A DNA stretch of 64,000 nt from Sipunculus nudus. Lineage: Eukaryota; Annelida; Sipuncula; Golfingiida; Sipunculidae. Below the pieces are notes generated by a model, which was not told the origin of the DNA, made no database searches, and was given only the letters and a program-made list of their open reading frames with translations. How positions within the stretch are numbered: position 1 is the first letter of the stretch; every line of letters starts with the position of its first letter. Location of the stretch: NCBI GenBank assembly GCA_026874595.1, contig CM049316.1, forward strand, positions 61,571,676-61,635,675, written 5' to 3'. The translations under genes and the position numbers were made by a program. This document shows, in pieces, positions 1-13,990 of this stretch.

Positions 1-1350
1 CACTGCTGTCATGCTCTGACCTGTGTAGGCACAAAAACATATCCTGTCACCTTCAACGTTACCACATCTATCAGGTAGCAATGGCATAGTAATCCAGTAA
101 ATTTGTGGAACATTGCTGGCTGCGTTTCTAACTACAATATATTTCTATGCTTCTGCTGGGCTGTGAATCCTACTAGAATTTCAGGATTAGGTTGTGGTTC
201 AAAAAAGTGTTATTTCACTCTCAACTTTACAGACACACATGTCCCTTGCTATCAAACTCTCTTCGCAGAGAGATTCTTGCCTAGACGTTGTCCTCTGAGC
301 AATTTCATGCCACATCCCATAGCTCTTATTAAGACTGACAGGTTATTTCTCCCATTTTCTCAAAACTGCTCATAGGGGGTTTCATTTCTGTGCAAACACT
401 AAAACCTCGATGTCAAAGGTCACATGTAGAAATAACAGGTACACCTTTAGTGATGACAATAGAAAACCCCATTTTTTTATTCTTTTAAAAGATACCTGAT
501 AACTTGCAAATGAAATTTCTGACTTTCAAGCAACATAATTAAGTTTACAATTCCAGTTTTAACTTTAAAAGCACAGATATAAAGCTTGTACTGTCAACTT
601 AAAGGTTAACAGATTGAACATTACCAAAAGGAATACACAGACATGAAAGATATGCTTCCAAAGTTGGTACATTTAACAATATCTAAAAGCTGTAAGGTTA
701 GAATGCCATACAAGTATATGCCAGACACGTTTTTTCGGTAATAAAATCAACTGTTACATTAGTTGTTCTGTAAGTGGAACATGATAATGTCAATTCTTAT
801 TACAAGACTTTATCCTCTTTCCTTTAAGCTTGAGAATGAGAATAACAGATTTTTTTCACATTTTTTTAAAACAGGAACTGGTGACGTTCAGTCCTTAAAA
901 GTTCTGAATCAATGACGTTTGAAGTTTACGATTACACTTGCTTCATCAGATAAGTTATCTAATAAGTAACTGGAAATCAGCTTACGCACATTCATTAAAA
1001 AGAAATGGGTCAAGTGTAATAGTATACAGGACCAATAATTTTCCAATATATATAAAACTATTAATTACAAAACTGGGTGCAAGTCCCTGTCCATATTATC
1101 TCCATCAAGAAAGACAAACCTTTACCTTTACTTGAAAACCTTTTTTTTTGCATTAAAAATTTTGGTGAAATTTATTATTTTACTTCTAAAATATAAATGA
1201 TGTTAAATTTGAGAATGATTTAATTGGAAGATGAGGTTCCAGAAATTTGATAACCCTGAAATATATTATATAAATTTATGAAATTAAAAAAAATTACTTC
1301 TGATTTACAAGTGTAAGAATGTATCTATATACAACAAATGAGGTGCTTAC
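1..1350. other. Intron downstream of the fourth coding exon, no gene seen
   Basis: The donor at 1350/1351 implies an intron running off the left edge. I looked on the minus strand for an exon entered in phase 2 that would continue the Sec14-like domain and found none that is convincing. A weak acceptor-like CTGATAG|ATG near base 73 is followed by sequence without domain resemblance. The rest is AT-rich with no recognised repeat family. Confidence 0.5.
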
Positions 1351-1474
1351 TTTGCCAGGAGACAGTAGTAGAGGATAATTTTGGCCAGTTCCTTGGATGA
1401 GAAAGTTTCAGTTTCCCAGAAAGGATGCTTGCAAAAAATGAGGATGAGGGGCTTTCCTGAAACATCCTGGCAAC
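1351..1474 (-). CDS. Fourth coding exon, Sec14/CRAL-TRIO-like domain core (residues 439-479, continues)
   Basis: This short exon was found by splice signals: acceptor TCTATTGTTTCAG|GTTGCC and donor CTGGCAAA|GTAAGC. Entered in phase 1 it is open throughout and ends in phase 2. It reads CQDVSGKPLILIFCKHPFWE, then TETFSSKELAKIILYYCLLA. D442 and G445 sit in the D-x-x-G turn, followed by the hydrophobic strand PLILIF. The segment SSKELAKIILYYCLLA then fits the helix that follows in Sec14-like domains of the MCF2/KALRN/PLEKHG4/SESTD1 group. Such domains bind phosphoinositides or regulate the adjacent Dbl-homology/PH exchange module. Whether this gene encodes a RhoGEF cannot be decided, because the rest of the protein lies beyond base 1. 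PLEKHG4 (puratrophin)-like or KIAA1755-like proteins are my leading guesses. Confidence 0.78.
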
Positions 1475-4400
1475 CTGAAACAATAGAAATACAGGATTTA
1501 AATGTTAATCTATATTATAACTGATGGTGGTGACACTAAATCCTTGTCATTCAACAGCTTGTGGCATCATCCTTGAAATGCCTGTTATTTGTTATGAAGT
1601 ATTTGTAATGATGCCAAGTGCGTCCTAAGGGGGTTAATCTTTCATTTTTTCTAAATTTGTTGTTATTTAGAGGTGGGTCTAATGCAGCCCATATATAAGA
1701 CACTTAGATAGCGTACCCAAGTGGGCACCCGGCTTCACTGAAAACCCAGCTGAGGTCAACCCTGGGTCCATGAAAACATATCCACAATGGACAAAGACTT
1801 CAGGTGTTCATGCACAAAAATCCAAGTATATCTAAGTGGTGTCTGTTTTGGAAGATAGTTCATGTATATCAAATACCAACATGTGACAGAATAACATTTC
1901 CACCAGAAGTCTAGACACAAGCACGGCAGCAGAGGCAAATTGGTGTAATAAAAAGCGTGCGATGAAACTCGTGAAGAATAGTCTCTACGGCTTATATCCC
2001 ATACCAAACACTTAATCCAGTCACAGATATACTTTCTCTTAGTAACACCACTTGCTTTCTTATGTTGGCATCATATATAATAGATCAGCATCAAAACCCA
2101 TTAACACAACAGACAAATAATTTTAACTTTTTTTAAATAGTTTTTTTTTGTCTTTTTTTTCATATTCAACATGTGTGATGTTACCTTAGGTGCAAGATCA
2201 ACTGAATCCATCATCGCCAATGACATGGTTACTTTAGGCTGACTTAATGAAGGAGTTTATTCACTGACGACTAATTAAATTTTTACCACAGGCAATTTTG
2301 TACAAATATGGATATAGGGTAGGCAGAATATATAGCCCTCAATTTGAAGTAAAATCATTGTAGTCCTACTGAAATTCATTGATTACATTAGGTAACATTC
2401 TAGTTGGTCCACTGAAGTTGATACAACATTTATAAATCTTCCGCAAAATAAGGAGCATTTCAGCATTAATTAAGTTAAACAACAGGAGAGATTTTCTGCT
2501 CCTGATAATGGTCTTAACCTTATCAAGTTTCAGTGATTAATATGATGAGTGGATTAGAATGGATCTGGTGTGGAAGTGAGAAGGTTCTGGACACAGAGAT
2601 AACAGCACTAACCATAGATCAAGCTAGTATCAGACTCAACACCAACCCTCTATAATAAATCAAACTCGCCCAAGAGGTGACAAGGTTAATGAAATCAACC
2701 CAAGGGGAACATAACTGATACTGCCAGGTGCCTGCCTGGCCACCCCAGGGGTTGTCACATGGGTTATTACCCTACCCCGCCCCCTGCTGTTTTGATAACA
2801 TAACACAGAGCCTTGTGTGTGCTGAGCAAACTTGACTGGCCACCCATAGCTTCAGGATGTAATTATTCCTGGACAATTTACTCAGGATCAAAACTATATG
2901 TTACACTCCCTGTGGTCATGATGGCTCCCGGGACCAGTAGTCCTATGTATTGTCACAGATGATTGGGTCGTCTGACAACTGAGTACTGTTTATACTTCAC
3001 GGGGTCCTATTTGTATTAGGGAATAAGTATTTGGACATGAGAGGTCATAAGTCAACTGATCTTACGGTAGCCCATGTTATAGCAGCCCCGCCCCCTGGGG
3101 CCTGACTGAGGAGAAAGGGAGTTGCAGCTGTTGGCTAGCAGGGGGGAATCCCTTTGTGCCAAGATCAGTAACATTTTAACTGTCCTAAACATAGTTTTGA
3201 GGGTATTTTGGTGAGAATATGTGACCAGATTTCTTTCTCTTAAGAATGTGTTATGAATAAGTCTGTATATGTTTTTATATATCAGCATATTTCAAATAAA
3301 TATTAGAGCTCCAATTTAGCACAATATCATGGGCGTAAAAGATACTGTTTGAAGACCTGGAGGAAAGGTTAGGATTAATACACATAAAATCACGGATTTA
3401 TAAGTTTTATACAATGCATTCTGAACAGCAAAATCATTGAACCCTACAGTTTGTTTGGTGGTACACCTACTATTAATTATGACACAGGAAGTGACTGCTT
3501 TTTAAACCATCTCTGGATATGTTATACATTTCCTGTGGCCTATGTCATAATCTTAAATATATGTATCAGCATGTGGGTATCATTTGACTACATATGCTTA
3601 CTTAAAGTTAAAAGAACTGTAAGCATTAGAATTGTAAAATGGGAAAAATTTTAAGATAACTGATGAATATTATGGGTTTTACAAATTTTAACAAATCTAA
3701 ATGAAATTATCATTTTCTTTCATTTTCACTGACAATAGGAAACAAATGTAATGGTATATCCACTAGTCTTCTAGTATTTGTTGCAAATTCAAAAAGAACC
3801 TAAATATGTTTACCACACAAAGGTAAATCTTGTATGGTAATAATGAAGTACCATATACTAGTAAATCTGAAGATATATATTGTAGGTAAAAAGGTCAACT
3901 TGACCCTTAAGCAACACAAGGTACATTAGCTCGTTGCCTGATGGCTGCCTATGTGAAAAAGAAAACCCATTTAAGAAGCAAGAGAGCCATAACAGTGACA
4001 TACAAACACCGGGTATACTCTTGGAATTCTCATAAACAGAGGTTACAGCCATAGTTTAGATGTCTTGATGTTTATACACACTTAGCCATCATATTCGGCC
4101 GCTGCATAATGTCTCTTTATGCTGTGCCTGCAGCTGGTTTATGCCTGAATAGCAGAACTGTATGGTTGAAACAGAGACGGTCCTTGGCTTCATGATCCAG
4201 CCACTACCCCAGGGGTGGCATGGGATGTCCTGACCAGGTTAGGACGAAGAAGCTGCACATGAGTCCACGTGTGTATATGTACTGATATATGAAATGTTTT
4301 ACTTTAAAAGGTCATCCATGGTCAGAACCAATGAAACAGAACTTAAGAACATAAAAAATTTCAGTGAGAGAGACGGGCAAATTGACAGAAAGACAGGTGA

Positions 4401-4606
4401 CAGTTCTATGGTGCACTTTTTAAAAGATTTTTTTGGTCTCAAGATTTAAATAAAGCAAACAAACAAATAAAACAGCCAATAGGCCTATTCAAGAGTTGAA
4501 TTTAATTATCATGTTTGGCTGAAGAAGAGATGTTGCTTTTTTATATCACAATTTATCCAAGGAGATTTGTCCCCTAAAATTGCCAGACAACAAACGGTTA
4601 CAGCTT

Positions 4607-4950
4607 ACAATGAAGGAAAATATGAAAGCTTGTTCACAAATTCCAAACAGACAAAAGGGCCATAAATAAAGATTACTATCAGACTTGTGATTTTAATTAT
4701 AACAGTATCAAACTTAAAAGCACTAACAAGGGATTTTTTGTGTTTTACACTTGTGTGACAAGATATTGGTGGGTGGGTGGGGGGGGATTACAGGTGATGG
4801 AAATTAATATAAGTTTGTTCACAATTTCCAAACAAGCCAAAGGGCCATAAATAAAGGGTACTTTAAGGCTAATGATATAAATTATAATAGAATCAAACTA
4901 ATAAGCACTGACAAGGGTTTTTTAGTGTGTAACTTTTGTGTTATAACGTC
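4607..4950. repeat. Tandem pair of ~190-bp AT-rich units
   Basis: Two diverged direct copies start near 4607 and 4797. Each contains TTGTTCACA, then a CCAAACA-type segment, AGGGCCATAAATAAAG, a stretch naming AATTATAA and ATCAAACT, AAGCACT, ACAAGGG and then a T-run followed by GTGT. The wording and the flanking context resemble the core repeats of bivalve HINE/pearl-type elements, but no terminus was found, so the family is uncertain. Confidence 0.6.
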
Positions 4951-5901
4951 TCAGTGTGGCATACGCCTACTCTAATAACACACTAGGTGCTTTGACTATT
5001 TTTGGCTTTCACAAAGACAGCCTGTCACACACCCTTCAATCTTGAATCGGTTATTTCATTAGCCTCTTTTTCTGTGCGGCCACACTGCATAACTCATTTT
5101 AGGCTGCATAATATGGCTTTGCATGTGGTATTGGCGAAAAAAGAACCAATGTAACTGTATCTTGCAGGCTTTTGCAACCAAACCCAGTTGATGTAATCAA
5201 AAGCTTCAAGAGAATCTATGAACGGGTCAGATTTGCCACAGGGTAGCACAGCTCTGTGGGAACAGATGTAACTGTTGACCCGCTAATAATGTTCTCTCAC
5301 AGACTGGTACAATGCCTCCATTTTTATCCATCTACAGTGATTTATTTATTTCTTCAAATGCTTTGCTTTTGTTGACTAAAATTTCTAAATCTGACAGATG
5401 TTACTGAGGTGTAAAATAACCACTTTGCCCTGGTTACCAGGATGCTGCAATACCTCAAAGGGGATAATTGGCACTTGTGGTTCCAAAATAATGGGACCCA
5501 CCTGTTCAGCTATAGGCTGGACTGGGGGTGTTTTTTTTTGTGTAGTGAAGGGAGAGAGGTACATATTTTAGCAAAGTTAATGGACAGCTGTTAAAATAAA
5601 CATCCCTTTATTTGACAGAAAAGTAATGAAAATTCATATTTATTATTTAACGGTATATATAAAAAGCTAATCCATTTCACTGCCGTATATGACTAAAGCC
5701 ATAAAGGTAACACTCAGCACTTGCAAGAGATTATTAAATGTTGCAGGTTTATTTCATTCTCCATTCAAGTGTTGATATGGCATCTTGATGATACAGCATG
5801 ATATAGTATCATGCAATTTTGATGTACTGGAGCATAGTTGTATCACTATAGAGGTTTCCAAAATCATTTAATTTGAAAAAGTGAACAAGCCTAAAGGGGC
5901 A

Positions 5902-6192
5902 ATTCCATGTGCTTGTATATGTGTAGGTGCGTACATGCGTGGAAAACTGCTCCCATGATTTTTAAACAGATGTCTCCATGTGTCCATAAGCGTATATATG
6001 TATACATATGTGTTTATGCCTGAAAATTGCCATCAGAGCGATTTCACGCATAGGATGTGCGTGAACTCAGGGAGTCTGGGTAAAATGACGTTACTTCATC
6101 TTCTTTTTTAGGAAAGCCTACTTGATCCATTGTACAAATATATATGTCTGCCAGTTCATGCATATATGCATATACAAGCTCATGGAAACACT
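5902..6192 (+). mobile_element. Foldback MITE, copy 1
   Basis: The ends are imperfect inverted repeats. The left begins ATTCCATGTGCTTGTATATG, and the complement of the right reads GTGTTTCCATGAGCTTGTAT. The centre (TGAACTCAGGGAGTCTGGGT and the following GTAAAATGACGT) occurs in reverse complement in a second copy at 37678-37952, so this is a dispersed family. No coding capacity is present. Confidence 0.72.
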
Positions 6193-7769
6193 GCTCGACA
6201 AGGTTTCCTTATGGTTAAAAGCAACAGCTACAGTTTGGCACACTAAAAGGTAACACAAATGGCATGGCATGGATAGGAAAATACACATTAAATGTGAAGA
6301 GCAAATTAGGTTTCCCCTGATGAGGTCATGATGACTGTTTTTAGTGGACCCATAAAAACGCATGCCTAAGTACAGGCCTGTTTATCTAGATGTCTAATTT
6401 GCAACAACATCTGAAAATGAGCTGTAATTCACATTGGTAGAATAAGTTCAGAAAATGTTTCCATTTGTTATGTAATATGCCTCACTAAGGTGCGAGAAAA
6501 ATTTAGTGCCAATCCAACAGTAATTAGAAGTTGGTAGCCAAAGTACTAAGTTATAAAATCTGCTTTTCAAACAGCTTGCCAACTGATTGATGTAACTGAG
6601 ATGATTATTACAGCTTAGGAGATGGAAGCACAGCCAATTATGCGAACACCCCTTAGGCTCCAAGGATGGTGAAGCTACTTGCTGTAATGATTAATGTAAC
6701 ACTTACATAATCTCTCACCACAATTCCATAGGTATGTGTTGTGCTATTTATATATAAAAAACATGTAACATGCTCTGAGGAACTATACTGTGTCAGTATG
6801 TACACAACATTGACAGTATAACCCTAATAAGCATACTTCAGTAAAACAAATTATCTTTCATTGTTTGGGTAAATCAATTTATTTAGAGGACATACAAATG
6901 AAATGAAGGAACTCCACAAGAAAATATTAGAAAAATTTCGATATTTTAATGTTATTATTAGGAATATTCTTGGTGATGTATATGGAATGTGAATACAGTT
7001 ATTAATGACTTTATTGTTACAAACATCCTGGTATGCTGTACATACATGTTAACTTCTGCAGAGATGTCTGATATTTTGCAGTGTAGTTGTTGATATACAA
7101 TTCACCCTTGCTATTACAGACAGGGGCAGAACTTGGGTCTAGTTTGTAATTACAAGGTGGTGTCTGTAGTAGAAAGTTACCAGACCTCCGGCTTTATCTT
7201 TCTGGGACCATAATGTGTTCCCAGAATAGCAGGTGCCCATAACTGAGAGGTTTACATAAGACAAGGTTTTCCTCCATGGTGAATTAACTTGCATAAATTA
7301 TATGTGTGTTTGTGTGATGGTGTGTATTGGATCAAATTATCTTTGCTGAATAAAGTGCCATTTTATGTTCTATATGGTTCTGTTACTATCCATTCTAAAT
7401 TTATATATATGATAGTTTCTTTTTGCAAAAATTCATCTTTTTTAAAATAAATTTATACAGGATATATTTATGCAGAAGGATATATCGGCAAGGGTGCAAT
7501 CCGAAAACAACAATTTTGTTTCATACTGCAAATGCTCATCAGTGTTGTAATTGTACCTGAAAATTTTCTCTTGATAAGGTATATATTTTTTTTCTTGATA
7601 TATGATTTCCATGACCTACTTACAATGATAAATGAATAAGTAGTTGTATGCAGTGTGATGTTGTAGTGTGACAAGTACATTAACATGCATGTGTTATACA
7701 AATGTGTTATCTATGACACTCAATGAAACACAGAAGTAAGACCATTGAAACAGAGAAGTACACACTTAC

Positions 7770-7901
7770 CTGGATAAACAGCTATGCCAGATTCCAGTAT
7801 ATCAAGTTTAACATCTTCTACACTTTTAGGTAAATCCACCGGCTCTGGATCTGCGTCCATGACAAGTTCGCCATTGCTCTTGCGGTGCCTTGCTCTGGCT
7901 T
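7770..7901 (-). CDS. Third coding exon, entry into Sec14-like domain (residues 395-439)
   Basis: This 132-base exon is bounded by acceptor TATATTTATAG|AAGCC and donor TATCCAG|GTAAGTG. It starts and ends in phase 1, so it joins the 1018-base exon (ending ACA G) and the next exon in frame. Residues 395-417 are basic then acidic (ARARHRKSN, then MDADPEPVD). From about residue 418, LPKSVEDVKLDILESGIAVY leads to a PG turn. The pattern of a helix ending in a small residue, then a short hydrophobic strand and P-G, then D-x-x-G in the next exon, matches the start of Sec14/CRAL-TRIO-like domains in Dbl-family RhoGEFs and SESTD1, where it reads roughly hydrophobic-strand, G-G-x-D-x-x-G. The family assignment is from memory of the pattern, not from a search. 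A symmetric 1-1 exon could be skipped without shifting the frame. Confidence 0.82.
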
Positions 7902-10900
7902 CTATAAATATATACACATGAGATAAGCACGTTTTTTTCATTTTGATAAAACTCTCAGTCAAGCAAAGATTACAACCTTCAATCTTATCTCCTTTGTCCT
8001 GGAAAGGTAGCTAGGTGAGACACTGTTCCTCAAAGTGCATGTCAAGTTCAACATTGCCGCGCCTTTATCCTGTAATAGTATACTCAATGATAACTCCTTA
8101 TGTTAACTACAGCGAAAAAACACACACAAATACAGGTAGTAGTAGTTTATCAACCTTGAAGCTTATCACTGATAAGCATGAGTGAACTTTGACGAATCCA
8201 TTGACAGTGAATTTAGAGTACAGAAGAAGACTACTCTTATCCCTTGCTTGAAATGCAGTCCTGTTTCTTGCAAATTCTTGTTACATAAATTGTCAGGTCT
8301 TTAATGCTGGCAATCATGTGTGACCAGAGCTGAATTAGCTGCGATCATAATCTTGGTGTATTTACCTGGTAGATATTATCACTTGCCTAGAAAACATACT
8401 TAATAATGTCATCAACATGGAAATTATAGTCTATGATGCTTCTGTGATCATTGTTAATAATGCACCACACAGCAATTACTGATGTATTCCACAATTAACA
8501 AGGCAAAAATGCAATCTAACACAATGAATCAGATACAGCGATTTCCAGTATGACCAATCATGTAGCTAAGAAAACTGAGGTATGTGATCCTCCAAGTTCT
8601 TTAGTGATAGTTGTTCCTTATTCACCACATAGCGCTTCTGGATGCATCCCACAAATAGAAGCAACATATAAATGGTTCAGTTTTAGGTATTTCTACCACT
8701 TGTCTAAAGCAGATAAAAACTATGGTATGTATGCCTCATATGATTTTTCCCCAAGTGGTATCCACTTAACAATGACTGCTACATAAAACAGAACCCAACG
8801 CTATCGTACACAAGTTCTTTATGCACAGAAATCACAGGAAGTCCCAGGCTTTATATCTCACGTTAATCCTGAGACATATCTAGGTTTTGAGCCCAGCACT
8901 TGACCCACGGAGGTAGATGATATGATGTATGTTCTTGTACTTGAAATCGTTCAAAGGGAGCCCTAATGCGCCACGGGTGGTACTGAAGGAAATCCTGGCA
9001 ACTGATGACATTCAACAACTCCTCTGACCATCAAAGCTGCCCTATTACATCAAATCCACTGATAAGAACCAACATCTGTGAATCTGCTCAAACTGCCACT
9101 GTCTAGATCCCCGGCCAAGCTCACACTGTCCAAATCCCTGGCCTCAGCTTCTGGTAGTGCTGAGAAATCCATAGCAATCCTGTAATGTGTGATCCAGTCT
9201 GACGGTCAATCCAATAATCCATAAACTTGCGTGTTAATAACAATATCCTTTAATTGTATATCAGGAGTAATTTCTACCTCAGATATGCATACTTAAACAC
9301 CATTTGTCAGATCTTATAATACAATTTCTTACATTTGTATCAATGGTAGGTTTTCTCGGTTTTTAGATCTCCACAATCTTACCAGATTTTATGTTGTATA
9401 TCTTGACTGAAAGTTTTTGATAGAGGTGGTAACACATTGATGTATGCCACACTAATTCTCAGTTTTGTCATTAAAACTGAGTTTTTATGATGTTCAAATG
9501 AATATGTGCACCACATGTGGGCATGATCTTACAATGTATAATCTAATGAGGTTACCTTAACAGTACACAAACAGATGCTTTAACCAGAGTTACAACACTG
9601 TTCCAAGTGGTCCTCCAATATTTATCAACAGATCCACAATCTTCCCATGTGGGGCAACCATGAATTACAACCGTCTGTACCCGGGGCACCCCATTACCCG
9701 TGTACTAGATTAAACTTTGCTCGGTCTCCGCTGGGTTTCACTTTCTCACCTTGGCTGTACCTTTTCATGTTGGTGCTTGCTGGCAGGTATAAGTGGATTT
9801 TTATCGCACAGCAACTATGAAACTTCAAAGCCTAGTTGTTTCCAAGTTCCTGTGTCTTGATGGAGAGTAAAATTCTGCTCCTGGGTAGAATTATAATTGT
9901 ATGCTGACTTCCATTTACTTATAATATAGTTTCATCTTGAAATCCTTTCCAATCTTTCCTAAAATCCTTTCCAAGGTGATTTTCCCTCCAAAATATGTAT
10001 GGAATATTTTATTTTGCTTTTTGAATAGGTTCTATCCATTGATAATTAAGACAACACATGGCCAGCTCAGCTGCTCAGTGATGTAATGAAAGAGTTCATG
10101 CTTGGCTTTTAAACATCAGATTAAGACTGCAGCTCCTGGACACCACTATACAGGTCACCTTGCTGGTTTCATATACTCCTGCAGTACTGCTCCAGCTTTA
10201 GATAATCTTTAGCTGTTTGATCTTGAAAATGATATAGGAAATCTCTGATCAACTGCTGCTTTCTTACAATATGTTATAATCCAGTGTGTGTGAACAAATG
10301 CTGTATCTCACTGGCTTCAGTCCACGATCCATAAATACCAGGTGTGTAGCTCAGGTACTGCTGGACTGTATCCAAGTACAGTACAGGTAACACTGACAGC
10401 CTGGCTGCTGCATCTACTGAACACAACCAGCTGATGAAGTCTTGAAGAAACTGGCATCCATGCAGCTCAACCAACCTGCCACACCCCCCTTGTGTGCGAC
10501 CATAGTCATAGCCTGGCTGATCTTTCATTAATCCTGCTGGGTGTGCCCATTTTCACCCAAAAGGGGTGGCAGGTTCTGATAATGAAATCTCCCCAAGTAC
10601 ATGCATTTTGTGCTTCCTGGATCACAATAATTTGGTTAATGGCGCTATAAAATTACTGCCCCTATTGTTTTGAGTAGTAAAGGATCTCACAATCAAGACC
10701 ACCTGACAAATATTAGACTTGTTATAGGATTTCAACTTAGAATGAGCCCCACAGCTTTCATTCAGGGACACCATTCTGCTGGTATATTTAACTGATCCTG
10801 TCAAGAATGTAAATAACAAGGCCCCTTGTAAGTGAGGCCTTGGGCAGAAGATGCTGACCAGTGGCTATATTTAACAGGATAACAGACTACAGAACTGTAG

Positions 10901-11046
10901 TCTGGAAAAGTGAAGGTTACCAGACTGACCAGAAATCCTCTTCATTTGACTGCCTTCAGCTGGTGATTTATAATGAAGGTTTTAGTGGACTGTTTACCTA
11001 CTAAAAGTATGATCCAGATCAAAAGATTGAATTATTCAAATTTCAT

Positions 11047-11066
11047 GGGGGGGGGGGGGGGGGGGG
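11047..11066. repeat. Poly-G homopolymer run (20 G)
   Basis: An uninterrupted run of 20 G in AT-rich intron. It could fold into a G-quadruplex on the plus strand. The exact length is prone to sequencing error. Confidence 0.95.
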
Positions 11067-12555
11067 AGTTACTTAGGCACAATGATATATTATATTAAAC
11101 TTTAAAAGCACTTTTAAATCTCAATTAAATGAACATTTGTGACATGGAAATGCTGCTAGGTGTCTTTTTCTGTTACTTATTTGGATAAAATAATAAACCA
11201 ATGCAATTAATAAAAGTTAATAAATCAATTCAGCAGTATATAGGAATATTAGGATAATTTATATTTTATTATATTATTCTGGTTATATTTCTCTTTGGTT
11301 ATACATGCAACTTGACCTTTAACTACCCGTTTTAAATGGTAGTGCCCTAAGTTGGCATAGAGCATGGCTTAAGAATGGACAAATACTTCATCATCAACTG
11401 TAATAATTGCTAATATAGCTTTCTGAATGTCGGAGACTCATTCAATCTGGGGTATTAATAATCCATAAGAAAATAGGTCATAACTTGTCAGTCAGACTTT
11501 GAGACTGAATCTATATGAGACTTTGTTGAAATTCCACTAAATATGCACATGATGCCAAAGAAGATGGGCGAGTTGTAGGTTTAGACCATCAGCTATGACA
11601 ACCAGTATCCATACCACTTAGTTACAAGTAAACTACAGCTAGTCACAATATCACATCTGTACTACAGCACTACCTACTATACTTCCAAAGGACCTTACAT
11701 GAGTGCCTGTAATTGCAGGATGGCCTTGGTTGAGTGGTAGCCATAAACAGAGATTCCACCGTGCGTATTTATAACACACCTAAGTGAAACACCTGGACTT
11801 CTGAATCATACCTATCATGAGAGCAAGGCCTGGGTGCACCTAGTGACCTCAGCGGACCACTTGAGACAACTGATGATGGGAATGCTGGGAGTAAGTTTAT
11901 GAATCATTAAAATCAATGCAGCCACACGTGAATAATTGATGGATGAGGAAACAGTTGCCAAAGGCATAATTGGAGTTAGGAAAATGACTGAACAGCAATA
12001 AATGATATTATGCCTAAACATCTTAGACAGGCAGGGCACACAGATACAAATTATTTCATGGGTCATAATAAATATATCTGATATCAAGGCTGATATTATG
12101 CAGTACAGTATGTATTTACCAAGGTAAGTCCTCTTCTGGCTGGGGTGTTGTGTTTGCTATAGAAAATTAAAGTATGTTGGTGCTGGGCTGTTACACTGGG
12201 GAAGCAAATTCCGATTTTTTTTAATTTCATGATTTTAAAGATCTGTTTATCAATTTCTATGAATTTAAGAACCTTATGAATGTTTGTAAAACAGGCTTCA
12301 CACAGTGCAATCTTTTCTATATCCTCTGTGCAAAGATTATATTATTTTCAATAATTTCCTGTGACAATCTTCATCACACCAATAAGTTCACAACAGATCT
12401 AGACCATGCTTATTTAAAATTTTCTACCTTCATTTCCCACATACTTTTAGTATGTCATTTAATACCGGTCAATGTCTACATTTTCCTACAACATGCCATG
12501 ATGTATCCGAACCATGACCAAAACTAGTGCTGGAGTCGCTTGCTTGATCAGAATC

Positions 12556-12618
12556 AATCATCAGCAGTAAGGAGAAAGGAAGAAAAAAAAAAAAAAAAAA
12601 AAAAAATCATCAGCAGTA
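12556..12618 (+). mobile_element. Minimal poly(A) retro-insertion with 14-bp target duplication
   Basis: The 14-mer AATCATCAGCAGTA occurs at 12556-12569 and again at 12605-12618. Between the copies lie 13 bases (AGGAGAAAGGAAG) and a run of about 22 A. This is the footprint expected of target-primed reverse transcription that copied only a tail plus a few bases, or of a strongly 5'-truncated retroposon. Confidence 0.65.
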
Positions 12619-13689
12619 TATCAGTACAGCAGTACCTGCCATGAGGGGACATATTTGGGACAGAGCCAAAGTGTCCCTACATTGCAGGTGTCCCTTCATG
12701 GGGGGGAGGGGGGATGATCCATTATTAGTCGCTTTTGAGAAGTGTTGGGAATCAGCTGTGATTTTATAATCAGTCATCAGTAAAACTTAGTTGTGCTGTG
12801 CAAGATCAATCATTGGATCATCTTCATCAGCTGACTGATCATCAATTGTAATTGATCATCGGTCCTAACACTAACCGAAACCCACCATTTTCTATGATAT
12901 ATATGTTGTTTTGGTTGGTTAGACAGAAACTTGTTTTGGATGCTCTCACATACAGCCATTTCCTACAATAACATAGAAAACCACATTGCACTAGCTCCTT
13001 CCTCCTAATGAAACACAAAAATAAATTTTTTTTTTTTACATATAGAAAGTATGACATTGGGAATAAGGTCACAGTAAAAATTAACTTCAGGTGTAATCAG
13101 TGGTTTTGCACTCTGGGGGGACCAAGGAAGAACAAACACAAAAAGAATTGACCAAAATTGGTAATATAAGAATAAACTCAACCTCCTACCCATAGAGAAG
13201 GGGGGAGGGAGGCTAAATAAAATAAGTTTTATTTGGTAGCCCTGGTGGGGATATGGTGTAAAACATCACTTAATATAACAGTGAGGTGAAAACCTGTGCG
13301 GGTATGAGGCTGTTAATGTCATGCATCAACATGTGATCATTTTTCTTTACAATGAGACCAGTCAAGGATAGCCGCATTAGTCACAATGGTTAACAACACC
13401 TATGTTACACTACAGTCCCATAAATTCACATTCTCACATACAGGAAATACTGTATCAGTCAACGACATATGATCCTGCCATATGTTAACCACTCACTACC
13501 TGAGGTGCACCATATGTCAACCTATCTTAAATTGTTTTACACAAGGGAGAGTATGTGGCTAGTTTATAGGTTTTGTTTTTAAAGTGGATTATTGTCTACA
13601 AACTGCAAACCAGGAATGGGTGAAATAATGATTTGAATATCTGATAAAAAATTAATTTTTAAAAATAAAAACCAAGAGCACCACAAACT

Positions 13690-13990
13690 GTGCATAATAC
13701 GCCCATCGTATTATTGTGACCTCTGACTTCATTAAATATGCGCAAATTTTGCTGAGCATGTAATTCAGGTAAGAAACTGTATTGGCTAATATTCATAATA
13801 AGTTTCATGAAAATCAGATTTTTGGTGAGTCATCATAGTGCCACCAAAGTCTGGTGGCCTCCGACCTCATTAAATATGCATGGATTTTGTTGGTATTGAA
13901 CACAGGCGAGGTATTATATTGATTTATATCTGTGTTGATTTGATTAAAATCCATCATATTCCTGGCACGTTATCACTGCAACACAAAAAG
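13690..13990. repeat. Two ~140-bp direct repeat units with inverted GGTGGC motifs
   Basis: Related segments at about 13715 and 13855 share GACCTCTGACTTCATTAAAT versus GACCTCATTAAATATGC, then an ATTTTG segment and a CAGGYRAG motif. GCCACC and GGTGGC flank a 7-base spacer near 13840-13860, an inverted pair like the palindrome in the Helentron-like repeats elsewhere in the window. A related AATATGC...ATTTTGC segment is also seen near 17590. Probably a degraded element fragment. Confidence 0.5.

Larger units (their letters stand above)
1475..7769 (-). other. Intron 3 of the Sec14-domain gene (6.3 kb)
   Basis: The GT at 7769-7768 and the AG at 1476-1475 on the minus strand define this intron. It contains a tandem pair of ~190-bp repeats (4607-4950) and one copy of a foldback MITE (5902-6192). 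Short GC-richer patches near 2730-2870 and 3080-3150 have no open frame of note. No coding exon with matching phase was found inside. Confidence 0.7.

Noticed and set aside
10274-10528. 84-codon minus-strand frame inside intron 2 with protein-like composition
   Set aside because: No strong acceptor/donor pair gives the 1-to-1 phase needed to join its neighbours, and the exons either side already join in frame without it.
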